A stretch of DNA of 64,000 nucleotides, from assembly GCA_023376005.1 (NCBI GenBank), contig CM042141.1, positions 91,805,530 to 91,869,529 on the forward strand. Reading direction: 5' to 3'. Below, one piece after another: positions 20,543 through 31,761 of this stretch. The notes beneath the pieces are model-generated. The model was not told the origin of the DNA. It saw only the letters and a list, made by a program, of their open reading frames with translations, and did not search any database. This DNA comes from Doryteuthis pealeii. Its lineage: Eukaryota > Mollusca > Cephalopoda > Myopsida > Loliginidae. A program made the position numbers and the translations under genes. Positions within the stretch are counted from its first letter, which is position 1, and each line of letters starts with the position of its first letter.

Positions 20543-20632
<90 letters not shown>
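20506..20632. repeat. (GATA)n-(TA)n-(GA)n compound microsatellite
   Basis: Blocks of AGATAGATAG, then about 50 bp of TATA, then about 38 bp of GAGA. Confidence 0.95.
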
Positions 20633-20634
<2 letters not shown>

Positions 20635-21264
20635 CAAAAGGATTTATAGAAACATTTGTTGTGATTCTTGTCGACATTTTAAGGTTTAGGTCTCTTATTG
20701 GTAAATCCAATGGTAGAAAAAGTGTACAGTCTTAGAAAGTCCAGTTGTATTCCTTGCAATCCTAAACATTTCAGACGAATGCCACTTTTTAGACTCCTGT
20801 CATTGTCTGAATGAATATCTGTACATAGATGGAGGTTATATAGATATAGCTTTTTTACGATAGCTAAGTCCCTCTCGCGGTTAAAAAAAAATGAGATCGA
20901 ACAACTAACAGAAGCAAGATAGTCGGCAACAAATCAAACTGCAGTCCAACAGGATGTGAGGAATGGTCATCCGCTGGTTGTTTTTTTTTCATATCGGAGA
21001 TTTCCTTCTCCTAGATGTGTCGCCTTCACTACGGCTTACCGGGCGCCTTCTGTCCCCTTACATAATTTACCCATGACTGGGACTTAAATTGCTGGGCACC
21101 ATAGCGTATTCCACACACGTACCACAGTTGACAGTACCTAAGATCCTCTGTAGATTTCTGTCAGGGTTACCCCACCCTTTGGTTCGTTATTGTCTGTTGA
21201 GAGAATATTTTCTTTCTTAAGAGTCCCTAAAATCAATGTCTTTCCACTTTGAATTGTTATATAT
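20633..21264. other. Unassigned sequence
   Basis: Contains a block at 20940-21180 of moderate GC with no recognised match. No coding domain is seen. Confidence 0.4.
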
Positions 21265-21675
21265 TGTACAAACGGAAATATGAATTTCCGGTTTTATTAA
21301 ACAAAGAAGTTTTTACAACTGCCCGTTATCAGATCAAGAGATAATAAATACGTGGGTGTAGCTATGAATATAAAAGAACCGAGGGCTCGAGACAGGTCAG
21401 TCGTCAGTTAGCCCCGGAGGCAGTCAGCCGAAGAGAGAGTGAGGTGATCGGGTCAGTAGTCGGCCGAGCGGGACCTCGTGTAGTTGGTGTCGGAAAAGCT
21501 AGCGTTAATATTTACCAACTGAAAAAGCTTGTCGCCCAGAAATTTAATCGAAGGACCGAAAGTCTAAAGACTGAATATATTAATTAAACTGACCCTCTCT
21601 CTCGAAGTTAAGAAGCTTGAATTTATTTCAATAAACTTCTGGAGGATACCTTTGGTGTTATTGTCATCCCGTACA
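21265..21675 (+). mobile_element. Candidate solo LTR (Ty3/Gypsy-like), 411 bp
   Basis: Starts TGTACA and ends GTACA, giving the TG...CA form. Inside are a TATA-like GAATATAAAAG at about 21368, a GC-richer leader with repeated CAGTCAGTC-like blocks (21390-21480), and a polyadenylation signal CAATAAACTT at about 21629 followed by GGTGTTATTGTCATCCCG. This order (promoter, leader, AATAAA) is typical of an LTR. No second LTR and no 5-bp target duplication is visible (TATAT versus ACGAA), so the call is tentative. Confidence 0.5.
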
Positions 21676-21934
21676 ACGAAGATAAAACTATTGCAATTTA
21701 TTACCGTGACGACGCGCTATGCAACAGAATTATTTATTTCAAAAATACATACATACATACATACATGGAAAAATGGACTCTCTCGTCGGTTTTCGACGCA
21801 TGAGTGTTCATTCGGTGAACAAGCCACACAGTGATTTGTTTATAGTAGTAATTGCTTGTGTTGGACCATCTGCACTTTTTGGCACAGTCGATAGGAAAAA
21901 ATTGGTGCACAAGGAATGCTACAAACCCAATCAA

Positions 21935-22175
21935 CAACTGACCTCAGGATTTTCAAATTCAGAGTTTCCTTCTCCTAGACTGGTTACCTATCTAAGGTTA
22001 AAGAGCGCAATCTGCCCTACTTTTTTACCCATAGCTGGAGGGAGAATATATGGATTTATACCTTTCCAAAGGGTATTAGCGCTATGTGAAATGCAAACAG
22101 CTTTGTCTAGGATTTGAACTCGGGTCGACAAGTCCATTTCCTACAACTCTAACCATTATGCCACGCGCCTCAATA
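21935..22175 (-). mobile_element. SINE family B copy with head
   Basis: Body AATTCAGAGTTTCCTTCTCC, CCCATAGCTGGAGGGAG, CCAAAGGGTATTAGCGC. The reversed tRNA-like head includes TAACCATTATGCCACGCGCC. Near full length. Confidence 0.78.
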
Positions 22176-22349
22176 CATACATACATACATACCAACTACT
22201 CTTTATATATGTATAGATGGGAAGAGGGTTAAAGTTAAGTATCAGTGATAAAACGCACTTAAGAGAATAGGGGAAAAAGATTCTCTTCTTACAAAACAGA
22301 AGGATATTTAATGTAAGAATGTTAACACATGGCTCAGCTATAAATTGTG

Positions 22350-22382
22350 TGTGTGTGTGTGAGTGTGTGTGTGTGTGTGTAC
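22350..22382. repeat. (GT)n microsatellite
   Basis: About 32 bp of GT with one GA interruption. Confidence 0.9.
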
Positions 22383-22439
22383 AGCAATCTAGAGGAAGAG
22401 AAAATAAGCAAATATTTTCTTAAACTCCCACCAGGCCAG

Positions 22440-22622
22440 ATTAATACAAGACCTTTTTAACGCGGGGAACCACACACAACCGAATTTCATGCAGTGGTCA
22501 GTACAATAACTGCGTGAATCCCTTCTGCATTCCCCTTTTGGAGCATCTCAGGCACCGAGCAATAAACCCGGCCCTCACCCAGTGTCACGCTATTAATTAA
22601 TATCCTACTGGTCCAGAAGTAA
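22440..22622 (-). mobile_element. Family E fragment
   Basis: Contains CAAGACCTTTTTAACGCGG, GAGCATCTCAGGCACCGAGC and AATAAACCCGGCCCT in the same order as the E copy at 46413-46699. Confidence 0.6.
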
Positions 22623-22634
22623 ATAACGATAAGT

Positions 22635-22875
22635 GCACCTGGCGTGGTGTAATGTTTAGCAAGCTAGACCTTCAAACTATTACTAGTGAGTTATACACTC
22701 ACTGGGTGCCCCTTACTTCTGGCCTTATGCCACAACTGAGCAAAGATTAGTAAATAACTATAGGCGCACCTCACGTTGTGCAATGGTTAACAAGCCAGAC
22801 TGACAGCCAATTACTGGTGGGTTCTCGTCTCACTGGGATCTTGCGCCCTAAGCAAAGCTTAGTACAAAACTATAT
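22635..22875 (+). mobile_element. Two family I tRNA-like units in tandem
   Basis: Unit 1 (about 22635-22755) and unit 2 (about 22762-22875) each read GNGCACCT, then GTAATGTTTAGCAAGC or GCAATGGTTAACAAGCC, then a B-box-like GTTCTCGTCTC or an equivalent, then CACTGGG and GAGCAAAG. Confidence 0.65.
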
Positions 22876-22894
22876 ACATTCACCAACCCCTCCG

Positions 22895-23165
22895 CACGAG
22901 CAGGATGTGACACTAGGGTAATCTCTTAAGCGGAGTTTAACAGGTTTGAATTCAAAGTTTTCCTTCTACTAGATTAGTTACCTAGACACGATTAAAGAGC
23001 CCAGTCTGCCTTACGATTTACCCATAGCTGGAGGGAAAGTAGTTGGATGCATGCCTTACCCAAGTGTATTAGCGCTATGTGAAATGTAAACAGCGTCGTC
23101 CAGGAATTGAACACGGGTCGACGAGTCCATTTCCTACGCCTCTAACCATTACACCACGCGAATCC
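22895..23165 (-). mobile_element. SINE family B copy
   Basis: Tail CTCCGCACGAGCAGGATGTG, body CTTCTACTAGATTAGTTACC and GCTGGAGGGAAAGTAGTTGG, head GACGAGTCCATTTCCTACG and CTAACCATTACACCACGCG (reversed). Near full length. Confidence 0.8.
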
Positions 23166-23179
23166 ATAGTGCATAACTT

Positions 23180-23310
23180 TAGGAACATAATGGTTAGTAT
23201 AATCGACTGGTAGATCATTATTAGTGAGTTCTAGTCTCACTGGGTGCCCCATTACTCCCAGCTTTGTCCCACAACTAAGCAAAGCTATATCAGCACTCCA
23301 TTGTTCGTGA
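23180..23310 (+). mobile_element. Family I tRNA-like copy
   Basis: ACATAATGGTTAGTATAATCG, GAGTTCTAGTCTCACTGGG, then CACAACTAAGCAAAGC. Confidence 0.6.
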
Positions 23311-23334
23311 ATTCAGTTCTCACTAAGTCTATTA

Positions 23335-23825
23335 AATAACTACTAACAGGACCTGTGGATATATCACGGTACGATGATTTGATTATTACAACGTTTGATA
23401 TATTTACTTAAGAGCTATTGCTAAATAGTTCAATATGTAAAAAGTATAATAATATTGATTTAACTCTCTCTTTCTCTCTCATTCCTTTTTCTTTTCTTCT
23501 TTTCATCATCGATTGAAACAGATTAGCGTTATTGTTTTCGCGAACTCACCCCCTCTCTATCTTTCTCCTACCCTCTTTCTTTCTTTCTTTTTTATTATAT
23601 TTTTTCTGTGTAGCATGTCCTTTCTTTATGATAAAAACGGGGTGATCCATTATTTAGCTGAGCTGACGACACTCATAAGAAATAAGAATTCGGTGGATAA
23701 ACAACACCAGATAATGAGTATTTACACTTTTGCATTTCATCTTGTACGATTTGGACGGTCTCATTTTTAACCAAGAGGGAATTGCACGATGATAACGGAC
23801 GGAAGATTAAGGAACACCAGTATTA
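23335..23825 (+). repeat. Family R copy
   Basis: GACCTGTGGATATATCACGG, ACAACGTTTGATATA, the C/T-rich stretch, GATTGAAACAGATTAGCG, GTGATCCATTATTTAGC, ACAACACCAGATAATGAG, GATTTGGACGGTCTC. Near complete. Confidence 0.75.
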
Positions 23826-25424
23826 TCTATTAAATAACTATGACTGCGAGTAAGTCCATTTCTCTCAAGTCTCGGACAAAATAGAAGACGTAGTGGGGAA
23901 ATATTTAGCATTTATGCAAAACGGAAAATATGAGGACATACTTGAAATACAGAATGTGAACATCTTATCATAATGGAGATTGTGTGTTTGTCTGTCTGTA
24001 ACCGAAACTATATCACTACTCAAGTCACAATTCCCTTTGTTATTTACCTCACATTCTGTATGATTTTATTCTTATTTAAATCTCAATTATTAATAAAATT
24101 GTTTTACATTATTAATAGTGTTGATCATATCTACATAAAAATAGGATGCAGTTGTATTTATATATACAACAAAATAGCGGTTTACAGTGTGAACGGGAAG
24201 GCTAATTTGCATATTGATATTAAAAATGTGATTTTAATAAATATGTGCTTAGTATTATTGATTTCTAGTTGTTTGGTTTTATTTTAATAGACATCAGCAA
24301 AGATCTCAGGAATAAATCTTAAAAGGGATCCATTAACAAAAAGAAATAACTGTAATTTTATTCTTTACTTCCTACTTTAACTAAATAGTTAAATTATGAA
24401 AATTTAGCAATGAAAGACGGGAGTGAAGGAAGAGTAAGTTTCGGCTGTTCTATCTTTCGATTATACCCCCCTCTGCTTTATATCTTATTATCTGCATTCG
24501 TATTTAGTTTCTGTTGTATCGCGAGGTGGAAAGATACACAGATGAATGGTGTCCTTAACACATTTATCAAGCACCAGCATCCGGTGCTGAACGGATACAT
24601 ACAAACACAGAACAAATAAGTACAAAAAATTAACAAGACAAACTCACACTAAAAGAGAAGGGTCAGTTCGGTATAGCCAACGCAGGAAAGTCAGCCTGAA
24701 TATTATTCAGTTAGTTAATCTACTTTACTCGTAGGCTATTTTATGGCTATGAGCCAGTCCATCTATTAGAGTACCGAAGGGGTGTTACCTACTCTACAAC
24801 AGTTTCATTAATCTTTCTAATTTAATGTAATGTTTTATTACATTAAAACTTAAATACTTGCAACCGGATGGTGCATATATTTGTTAGTTGGATTAAGTTA
24901 GAAAAACTAAACAAAACTAAAACTGAAAATTACTAAATTTAAAAGCAGAAAATGCATAATAAGTATTTAGTTGAATAATATGATTCAAGTATTTGGTTAT
25001 TGCATCACATTAAATGAAATTACAAAGCCAAATCAGTTAACTAGATGACCTTTTTCTTTAAACAAACATCGCATTGATTTCATTTTTAAGTCAGCTCATT
25101 AAAATTACATCAAAGTCAGCATTTTCACGAATCTAAATAAATGTGGCTAAAGAATTTTGAACTATTGACTATCTACTTATGACGAAATAGACTGAACGAT
25201 ATTTGATCTTTCAATTCGTTTGTATGAATGCTGAATTTATTAAAAGAAACCTTTCGAAAGAAATTACTCTTACCATTTTATGAGTTAGAAAAACCTATAA
25301 TGAAAAACAGGGTTAAGGAAACTTGCTAACATATACTTTTCATCTGATAAAAAAAAAGAAAGAAAAAAGGTAAACATTTGATCTGTCTGTGCGTCAGACA
25401 AATAACTGTTTTTCGAGCGAGAAA
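23826..25424. other. Unassigned AT-rich sequence with a family J piece
   Basis: 23965-24060 carries the J motif (ATCATAATGGAGATTGTGTG, CTGTCTGTAACCGAAACTAT). The remaining 1.3 kb is AT-rich with no domain. A 69-codon frame at 24410-24619 is unrecognised. Confidence 0.45.
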
Positions 25425-25429
25425 AACTT

Positions 25430-26040
25430 AGTTTGGTTTGGTTTGGTTTGTTTTATGGCATATCAACCTCGGAGGGTCATTTAATGCCGACAAAGTTGTG
25501 AAATAAATTCATTCTTAATACATAATACAATTTTGTTTTATAAACTCATGTTTTTCTATTCAACCCATAGACGGGACCCTAACAGGTACTACCACTCCGG
25601 GTCAGAGTGGACCAGGGAGTAATGGTGATAAAGGGATGCTCCACATTCCCCAAACTTCCAGAACTGGAACCTCATCATCAGATAGAGTTTAACGTCATCC
25701 CCAGGACACGAAGACCCTCATCCATGGCCTTCTAGCACCCATATGATAAGAAGGATTGGGGGTTGCCATAAGTAGGGTTGGGGCAATCATATAGGTACTA
25801 GGGCTTGACGTGGCCAGTCGATTGATCGGAGGGGGGGGCTCTCCGACCGCCCGTCTAGCCTAAATAAGGTTCCAAGTGGAGTGTTGCAGGTCATGGACTG
25901 CTCATCCACCTGGCTTCTGACCTTAAGCATCACGGGTCGCCACCCACGACCAACAGGTGGCACCATTGGGGGAGTCTTACCCTCTGCAGAGGTGCAGTTG
26001 GTGCATTCTAATGCCCCACCAACAGGGCGGAGAAAAACTT
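25430..26040 (-). mobile_element. Family C element, near full length
   Basis: Opens with the tail GGTTTGGTTTGTTTTATGGC and then, reversed, shows CGGGTCAGAGTGGACC, GTAATGGTGATAAAGGG, CTTGACGTGGCCAGTCG, CTCCGACCGCCCGTCTAGCC, ACGGGTCGCCACCCACGACC and CCCTCTGCAGAGG. Same order as the copy at 62540-63260. Confidence 0.82.
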
Positions 26041-26585
26041 CAAAAGGTCAATATGTATGTGTTATATACTCTTCTAACATCGGGTATATAATATATATAG
26101 AGAAACAGAGAGATAGATTAGAGATGATATCTGATAGTCTTACTTTACACTTCTACTTGTTGGTTCTACCGGACCACCATTTTCTTCCGTCTAGTGGGCT
26201 CCTGCTGTTAAGAGTTGGCCTTCTTCTTTGGGCTGGGCTGGTCATTGTTCTTAACATTTAATTAACACAAGACTTGGTTGTTTCTTGATCAAGCTTTTAT
26301 TTTCAACCCTACCCATTTGATTCCGCCACGGGGGAGTTGCGAACCCTAAGAGACATCCTCTCTGATAGGATGCCGGCTCGCATCCGACTAATTAAATTAA
26401 AACATTCTCACGCCCCTATACCGGAAGGTCAGTTGAAATGTCACCGTTGTCACTCATCGGCCCCAGTAACTTTCCACGGACCCCATCATTTTAAAATTCT
26501 AACGACCCCTATTCGAAATTCTAACAACAGGTACGTTCATAATTTATGGCTGCTCATAAATTATGTAACATATGCAGAGTGAAAC
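26041..26585. other. Unassigned sequence
   Basis: An 81-codon frame at 26337-26582 (basic, with CHRCHSS) is unrecognised. It could be a decayed transposon zinc-knuckle but is too short to call. Confidence 0.35.
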
Positions 26586-26687
26586 TAGTTTGAATTCAGT
26601 ATTCCTTCTCTTAGACTGATTGTCTTACCAAGACTAAAGAACCCATATTTAGTTCTTGTGTATAATATGGAGTGTAATGGTGTAATG

Positions 26688-26960
26688 GTTAGAGTAGTAG
26701 GAAATGAACTCGTCGACCCAAGTTCAAATCCTGGACAAAGCTGTTTGCATCTATTTCACATAGCGCTAATACCTCTGGGGAAAGGTATGCATCCAACTAT
26801 TCTCCCTCCAGCTATGAGTAAATAGTAGGAAAGGCCGGGTTCTTTAAACTTACCTAGGTAGCCAGTCTAGGAGAAGGACAAATCTGAATTTAAACTAGTT
26901 AAACTCCGCTTAAGAAATTGACCTTGTGTCGCATCCTACTCATGTAGAGGGGTTGGTAAA
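26688..26960 (+). mobile_element. SINE family B, near full length with intact pol III boxes
   Basis: Head GTGTAATGGTTAGAGTAGTAGG (A box) and AGTTCAAATCCTGG (B box), about 45 bp apart as in a tRNA promoter. The family body and the end GACCTTGTGTCGCATCC...GGGGTTGGTAAAT follow. A separate B tail fragment in reverse orientation lies directly upstream at 26588-26650. Confidence 0.82.
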
Positions 26961-27234
26961 TATATATACTTTTCATCTGGATAAAAATAGGCAAGTATTT
27001 GATCTGTCTGTTTGTCGTACGAATGGCAAATTACCATTTTATGAGCAAGAAAAATTTGTTTGATATTTCGGACTGTTGGCCTCATCTTTATTGTGTTTAT
27101 AAACATATAATGCTTATATATTTATCCTAGGTTAAAGAATGAATAGAAAATATCATAATAAAAATTATAGTTAAATAAACTTGCTACCACATACTTTCCA
27201 TTTGTTTCCTCGTTTGGAGGTTCTACATATTTAC

Positions 27235-27455
27235 CCATCTCCATCAGAGGCATGATGTAAGTTAATATTTAAGCGGAATAAAGTTGGTTACAGTTTTCTT
27301 TCTTCTAGACTGGTTGCCATACCAAGGCTAAAAATCCAGTCTGCCCTAAAATTTAATTATAGCCGGAAGAAGAAAAATGAATTAATCTTTTCCCAAGGGC
27401 ATTAGCGCTAAGTGAAAGACAAACAGCCACGTCAAGGTATTTTCAAGTCGATTAA
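27235..27455 (-). mobile_element. SINE family B, diverged
   Basis: GAGGCATGATGTAAG, TCTTCTAGACTGGTTGCC and GGGCATTAGCGCTAAGTG are recognisable. Confidence 0.6.
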
Positions 27456-27639
27456 AAAAAGACCTATTATTTGACAAATTGTATCCCAACCACAATGGGG
27501 AGGGTTTGCCTATCCATGAAAATATAGGTCGTAACCTGCTACTCTTTCGGTAACTAACTGACTGACTCTCTTAAAAAATCCCCATGTCTCGTATCCCACC
27601 GTCTCTCGCACCTATAGCGAGATTTCACGTGATTTGACT

Positions 27640-27830
27640 TTTGTTGACGGCACCAGGGTTAAAGAGCCCAGTCTGTCCTACTATTTACCCATAGCTGGAG
27701 GGAGAATAGTTGGATTCATAACTTTCCCAAGGGTATTAGCACTATATGAACTGTGGCTTCGTTCAGGAATTGAACTCGGGTCGACGAGTCCATTTCATAC
27801 TACTCTAACCATTACACCACCGCGCTCTCC
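27640..27830 (-). mobile_element. SINE family B fragment with head
   Basis: GAGCCCAGTCTGTCCTACTA, CCCATAGCTGGAGGGAG, CAGGAATTGAACTCGGGTC, ACCATTACACCACCGCG. Confidence 0.72.
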
Positions 27831-28237
27831 TTAAGCTGGTTAAGTTTTAAAATGACTGTTTCCTCAGGATGCGTTATGGTAAACAAGAAGTGTTTTTATT
27901 TATTTATTTATTTTTTTACTTATATTGCTGCGAGTGGATTGGCGAATTAATTTCTACAATTTCTATTTGTCTTGAGTTTGAAGTGGTTTTCTTTTTAAGG
28001 GAATTATGATTAACGAGCCTCGCATTGAAAAGAACGGATTTTGTAATTTATACGCTAAAACTTTCTATGCTTTTTCTCTTTTATTCATGTTTATCATTAA
28101 CCGACCCATATGGAAATGGAGGATTGAAAAAAAATGTAGATGCTCTATTCTATTTTATATTCTAATCAACGCCCCAAAAAATCATTAGAAAAAAAGGAAT
28201 GGGCAAATACACTCTTACGAAAATGAAACGTATGACA
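27831..28237. other. Unassigned AT-rich sequence
   Basis: (TTTA)n at 27895-27920. Otherwise nothing is recognised. Confidence 0.4.
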
Positions 28238-28690
28238 TTCTCTACTTCGAGATAAAGACGGATCACCCTATCCCAGCCAAGAGACAAGACCTAGTGTTGA
28301 TTAACAAAAAAAAAGAGAAAAAGAAAAGAAAAAGAGAATGTGCCAACTAGTGAACTTTGCGGTTCCAGTAGATCATAGGGTGAAGTTGAAAGAAAACGAA
28401 AAGATGGACAAATATCTGGACCTTACCAGAGAATTGAAAAAGCTGTGGAATATGAAGGTGGAAGTGAGACAAATTGTAGTTGATGCACTTGAAGCGGTCC
28501 CAAAAATCTTGGAAAAAAGACTGGAGGATCTGGAAAACAGAGGAAGAATTGAGACCATCTAGACTACTGCATTACTGCCATCGGCTATAATACTCAGAAG
28601 AGTCCTGGAGACATGAGGAGACTTGCTGTCACCCAGCCTCCAGTGAACCACCAGCTACAGCAGGTATGAAAACCTCGATAATAACAAGAA
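28238..28690 (+). pseudogene. Non-LTR retrotransposon endonuclease-domain fragment (Dong/R4- or R2-like)
   Basis: Translation gives RQDLVLIN (frame-shifted start), then LVNFAVPVDHRVKLKENEK, MDKYLDLTRELKKLWNMKV, then ILEKRLEDLENRGRIETI and a stop. Out-of-frame continuation LRRVLET is still visible in the DNA. The order (R/K)PD-x6...hydrophobic-(D/N)-x-A-V-P...K-x-x-K-Y-x-DL is the C-terminal restriction-like endonuclease (PD-(D/E)xK type) of RLE-class LINEs. In this copy the PD is QD. It is 5' truncated and broken by frameshifts. Confidence 0.72.
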
Positions 28691-28804
28691 GATAACTTGT
28701 CATCTCGTGGAATGAGTTTAAAACGTTTTTAAAAATTGAATACCCAAGCTGTTGACCGTGGGTAGCAACCCGTGATGCTTATTTTCAGGCCTAATCTGAT
28801 CTCA

Positions 28805-28960
28805 TTTTTTCTATTCAACTCATTGATAGAACCCTAACAGATACTACTTGGTGAACCTGGAAGTAATGGTGATGAAGGGGTACTCCACACTCGCCAGAGC
28901 TCCAAAACTGGAAATCCACCATTAGATGCAATTTAATGTCATGCCGAGGACACATCATTT
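28805..28960 (-). mobile_element. Family C fragment
   Basis: CATTGATAGAACCCTAACAG, AGTAATGGTGATGAAGGGG, GCAATTTAATGTCATGCCG. Confidence 0.62.
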
Positions 28961-29490
28961 ATCATTCTATAATAACATTATTATTCGCCTTAGCTACCAG
29001 ACAGCGAAACAGTTAATAATGTTCAAATTCTGAAATCAAAAGATCTTATTTTTCATTATTTTTGTCCTTTTTGTGAACGTATTTCAAATAGACTAATCAA
29101 TTATAATGTTTAGCATATGACAGGACTCTGACCAGAAGGCAAACATGCAACCATGCACGAGAATTATATAAAATTATTATAAAGACAGATATGTTCTTTC
29201 GATTTCAACATTTGCATATTTTCTGACCGGTTCACCGCCTGATGACGAAAGCGAGTAATGTGTTTTGATGGCATGACGACACGTGATTCATACATTTATT
29301 TAAAGAAATTAAAAATGGCGCCTCATCTCATATAATTCCCATGGATTTTTGTATGTGTAGAGATTTGTGTTGAGTAACCAGTATTCAGCTGTGTTGAAAG
29401 TTGAATCTGCTTCTAGAATGCAGACTTGGTAGGTGGTTTAAATAGCAGGTTGGGCTATTCCACTTGTGTATCTTGGCAAGTCCATTTCTA
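28961..29490. other. Unassigned sequence
   Basis: Contains CTGATGACGAAAGCGAG at 29238-29254, a hammerhead-core-like phrase without a stem between its two parts. No coding domain is seen. Confidence 0.35.
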
Positions 29491-29491
29491 A

Positions 29492-29670
29492 GATTCTCAT
29501 TGGCAGCTGGGTTTAGTGTGGATACTTTTATCCATATATACTCAACACTCGACTGTGTTCTGGCAATTTGTACAGAGTGTATTCAGTTACACAATATATT
29601 TTTTGTCTGGTGACTGGACGCTAGTCACAGCCTTGTTGTGAAGGTGGGTATGATGTTGATTCTACACTAT
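29492..29670 (+). repeat. Left direct repeat flanking a retroelement fragment
   Basis: Matches 31056-31232 in the same orientation at roughly 85-88 percent identity (ATTCTCATTGGCA, TAGTGTGGATACTTTTATCC, TTGTACAGAGTGTATTC, GCTAGTCACAGC). Lies 0.4 kb outside the 3' end of the endonuclease fragment. Confidence 0.8.
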
Positions 29671-30073
29671 CCATGCCAATATGCATGCTATTGAGTGATC
29701 CTTTCTAATGGTTGTACCCATGTCATTTGTATGCAGCATATTGGCCCCTCTTAAACTTCTTTTCTCACTGACACCTGTAGTCACACTTGAACCCCCATTA
29801 TGACTCTATCTGTTACCAACTTTATGAAGATTGCTTAGCCACCTACAAAACCATAACAACAGCAAATAAGAACTACAACAAGTCCGTGTTCCTCTAGTTG
29901 CGTCCCCACTCACTAAGGTCCAGTATTAGCATTAATAATCTTCATACAATGACTGCTATTTACACAGTAGCATTGCAACCAACAAAGCCTTCATCAGATG
30001 ACGACTCTGGGTTCAGGCATGGTTTCGGGGCCAAAGCATCATTACCACTAACCCAGAGCGCCCCAATAGTATC

Positions 30074-30975
30074 TCACGATGCCACCAGACTTTGTCGGTT
30101 TGATGTCACAATGTAGGACTGCCATATCCACACTGATGCGGTTAGCGCTTTCTCCTGAATCTTTTTTATGTATTTCCTCTTGTCTGGTGGAGAAAGTCGA
30201 AGTTTAGACAAAAATACCAAGGTTGAGTTGGTAATAAATCCCCGGCATCCGACTTCGATTGGAAATACATTTGTTATCCATCCGTTTCTGACGCATTGTT
30301 CACGTAGGTCTTCATATTTTTCCAACTTACGCTGATGGGCCCAATCATGATTTTCTTCAAATGGAACTGTCAATTCAACGATAAAAACTTTCTTTTGATT
30401 AACAGACCAAATGACAATATCAGGACACTGGGCCGTTAAGGTTATTTCAGTTGGAAAAACGAGTTGATGTTCCAAGTCGCACGCCATGCGCCAGCCCGTG
30501 GAGCCATCAAATAGTTCCGACACGTGCCTATTTTTACGCGAACATTTCGAAATGTTTCCTTCTTTAACAAAATATACTGCTTTGTTGATGTTATTAACAG
30601 CTTTATTTGCAGTCTCACAACATATCTTCGACGCCTCCGACAAACAACTCTAGGACTTCATTGTGTCTTCCCACGTGTAGCTTCTTAGAGCATACTCGCA
30701 TCCCGTGAGAATATGTTTCAGGCTAGCATTTTTCCCACATGCTTTGCATAGGTTCTGACGTAGCTAACCCCAGACATGAATTGACTGGTGTTGGTAATAT
30801 GTCGTAGACTGTCCTTATCTGGAAAACTTAACTTTTTAGGCTCCATATGTCGATTGTCGCTCCATGTTACAGCTCTCTCTTTTGCACTCTCCCACCTGGT
30901 CTATGCGCCCTGTTTACTTTGTCCCACAGATGTAGCAATACGCTTGACTTCCTCAATTTGGTGAATATATCCATG
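30074..30975 (-). pseudogene. RLE-type non-LTR retrotransposon C-terminus (CCHC plus endonuclease)
   Basis: The longest coding remnant in the window. In order on the minus strand: VTWSDNRHMEPKKLSF (about 30860), a frame change and stop, LCKACGKNASLKHILTGC (about 30740), RSYTW, a stop at about 30655, then an uninterrupted 189-residue stretch (30643-30074). LCKACGKNASLKHILTGC has C-x2-C-x8-H-x4-C, the zinc knuckle that precedes the endonuclease in R2-like elements. The endonuclease region reads CPDIVIWSVNQKKVFIVELT (PD, then E-x-T in place of the usual D/E-x-K core), then VPFEENHDWAHQRKLEKYED and VEVGCRGF-like IEVGCRGF. This module is widespread in fish, cnidarian and mollusc genomes. The reverse transcriptase part is missing. 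The long unbroken C-terminus suggests fairly recent decay. Confidence 0.82.
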
Positions 30976-31055
30976 ATACACTAACACCGAATGAATGGAA
31001 GGAAAAGCAAAACAAGATAAGTAGATTTACACAAATAGAAACATATCCATTCTTA

Positions 31056-31232
31056 GGATTCTCATTGGCATCTGGTTTTAGTGTGGATACTTTTATCCAT
31101 ATATACCCAATACCTGACTGTGTTCTGACAGTTTGTACAGAGTGTATTCGATTACTCTATGTCTTTATTTTTGTGACTGAATGCTAGTCACAGCTTTCTT
31201 GTGAAGGTAAGTATGATGCTGATTCTACTGTA
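31056..31232 (+). repeat. Right direct repeat flanking the retroelement fragment
   Basis: Counterpart of 29492-29670. It begins just beyond the 5' end of the endonuclease fragment. Confidence 0.8.
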
Positions 31233-31600
31233 TGTAATAAATTAAAAGTTATAATAGATTATTCTATGTGAAATACATTAACAGAGTTACGAAAAAAACT
31301 CATAAAGGGATGAATGACAATGAAAATAGATTAGAGAAAAGCTTAGAGAAAGTCTATTCGTTTTGAAAAGTGACTTAGTAAAATAAAGAGTGTCTGAAGA
31401 GTTTCAGTGTCTGAAAGAAAGAAAGAGTAATTGAGTGAATGAGTGAGTGGTTTAGTGTTTTATGAGGGAAAACAAATAGTAAAGTTGAAAAGATACAGTA
31501 GAGCTGTAAAGTTACACGTCAATGTCAAATGGTCAAATATTACAAAATGGATAGGCATAGTCAATCATTTTTAGCAGGTAGTGTAGAGTAGTTTAAGATT
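31233..31600. other. Unassigned sequence
   Basis: AT- and G-rich mixed sequence (GAGTGAATGAGTGAGTGG). Nothing is recognised. Confidence 0.4.
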
Positions 31601-31609
31601 AACGGTAAA

Positions 31610-31750
31610 ACAGTGGAAAATTATAGAAAGTTTGATTGATAGGTCTTGATCGCAAGTTTGTCTGGAACGCAATGTCATCAAACCCTGACCAGACCTTCAG
31701 CTGCAGCTTCTGTGACCGTACCTGCCTGTCCTGCATGAGTCTTATCAGCC
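31610..31750 (+). pseudogene. LINE zinc-finger tail fragment
   Basis: Encodes FSCSFCDRTCLSCMSLISHK, the C-x2-C...L-x-SH-x(R/K) tail found at the very end of many LINE ORF2 proteins, similar to the tail seen at 14380-14790. Only about 45 residues remain, and they run directly into the next fragment. Confidence 0.6.
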
Positions 31751-31761
31751 ATAAACATACC

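Noticed and set aside
26688..26750. tRNA gene on the plus strand
   Set aside because: Family B SINE head: pol III boxes without a foldable tRNA, repeated at many loci.
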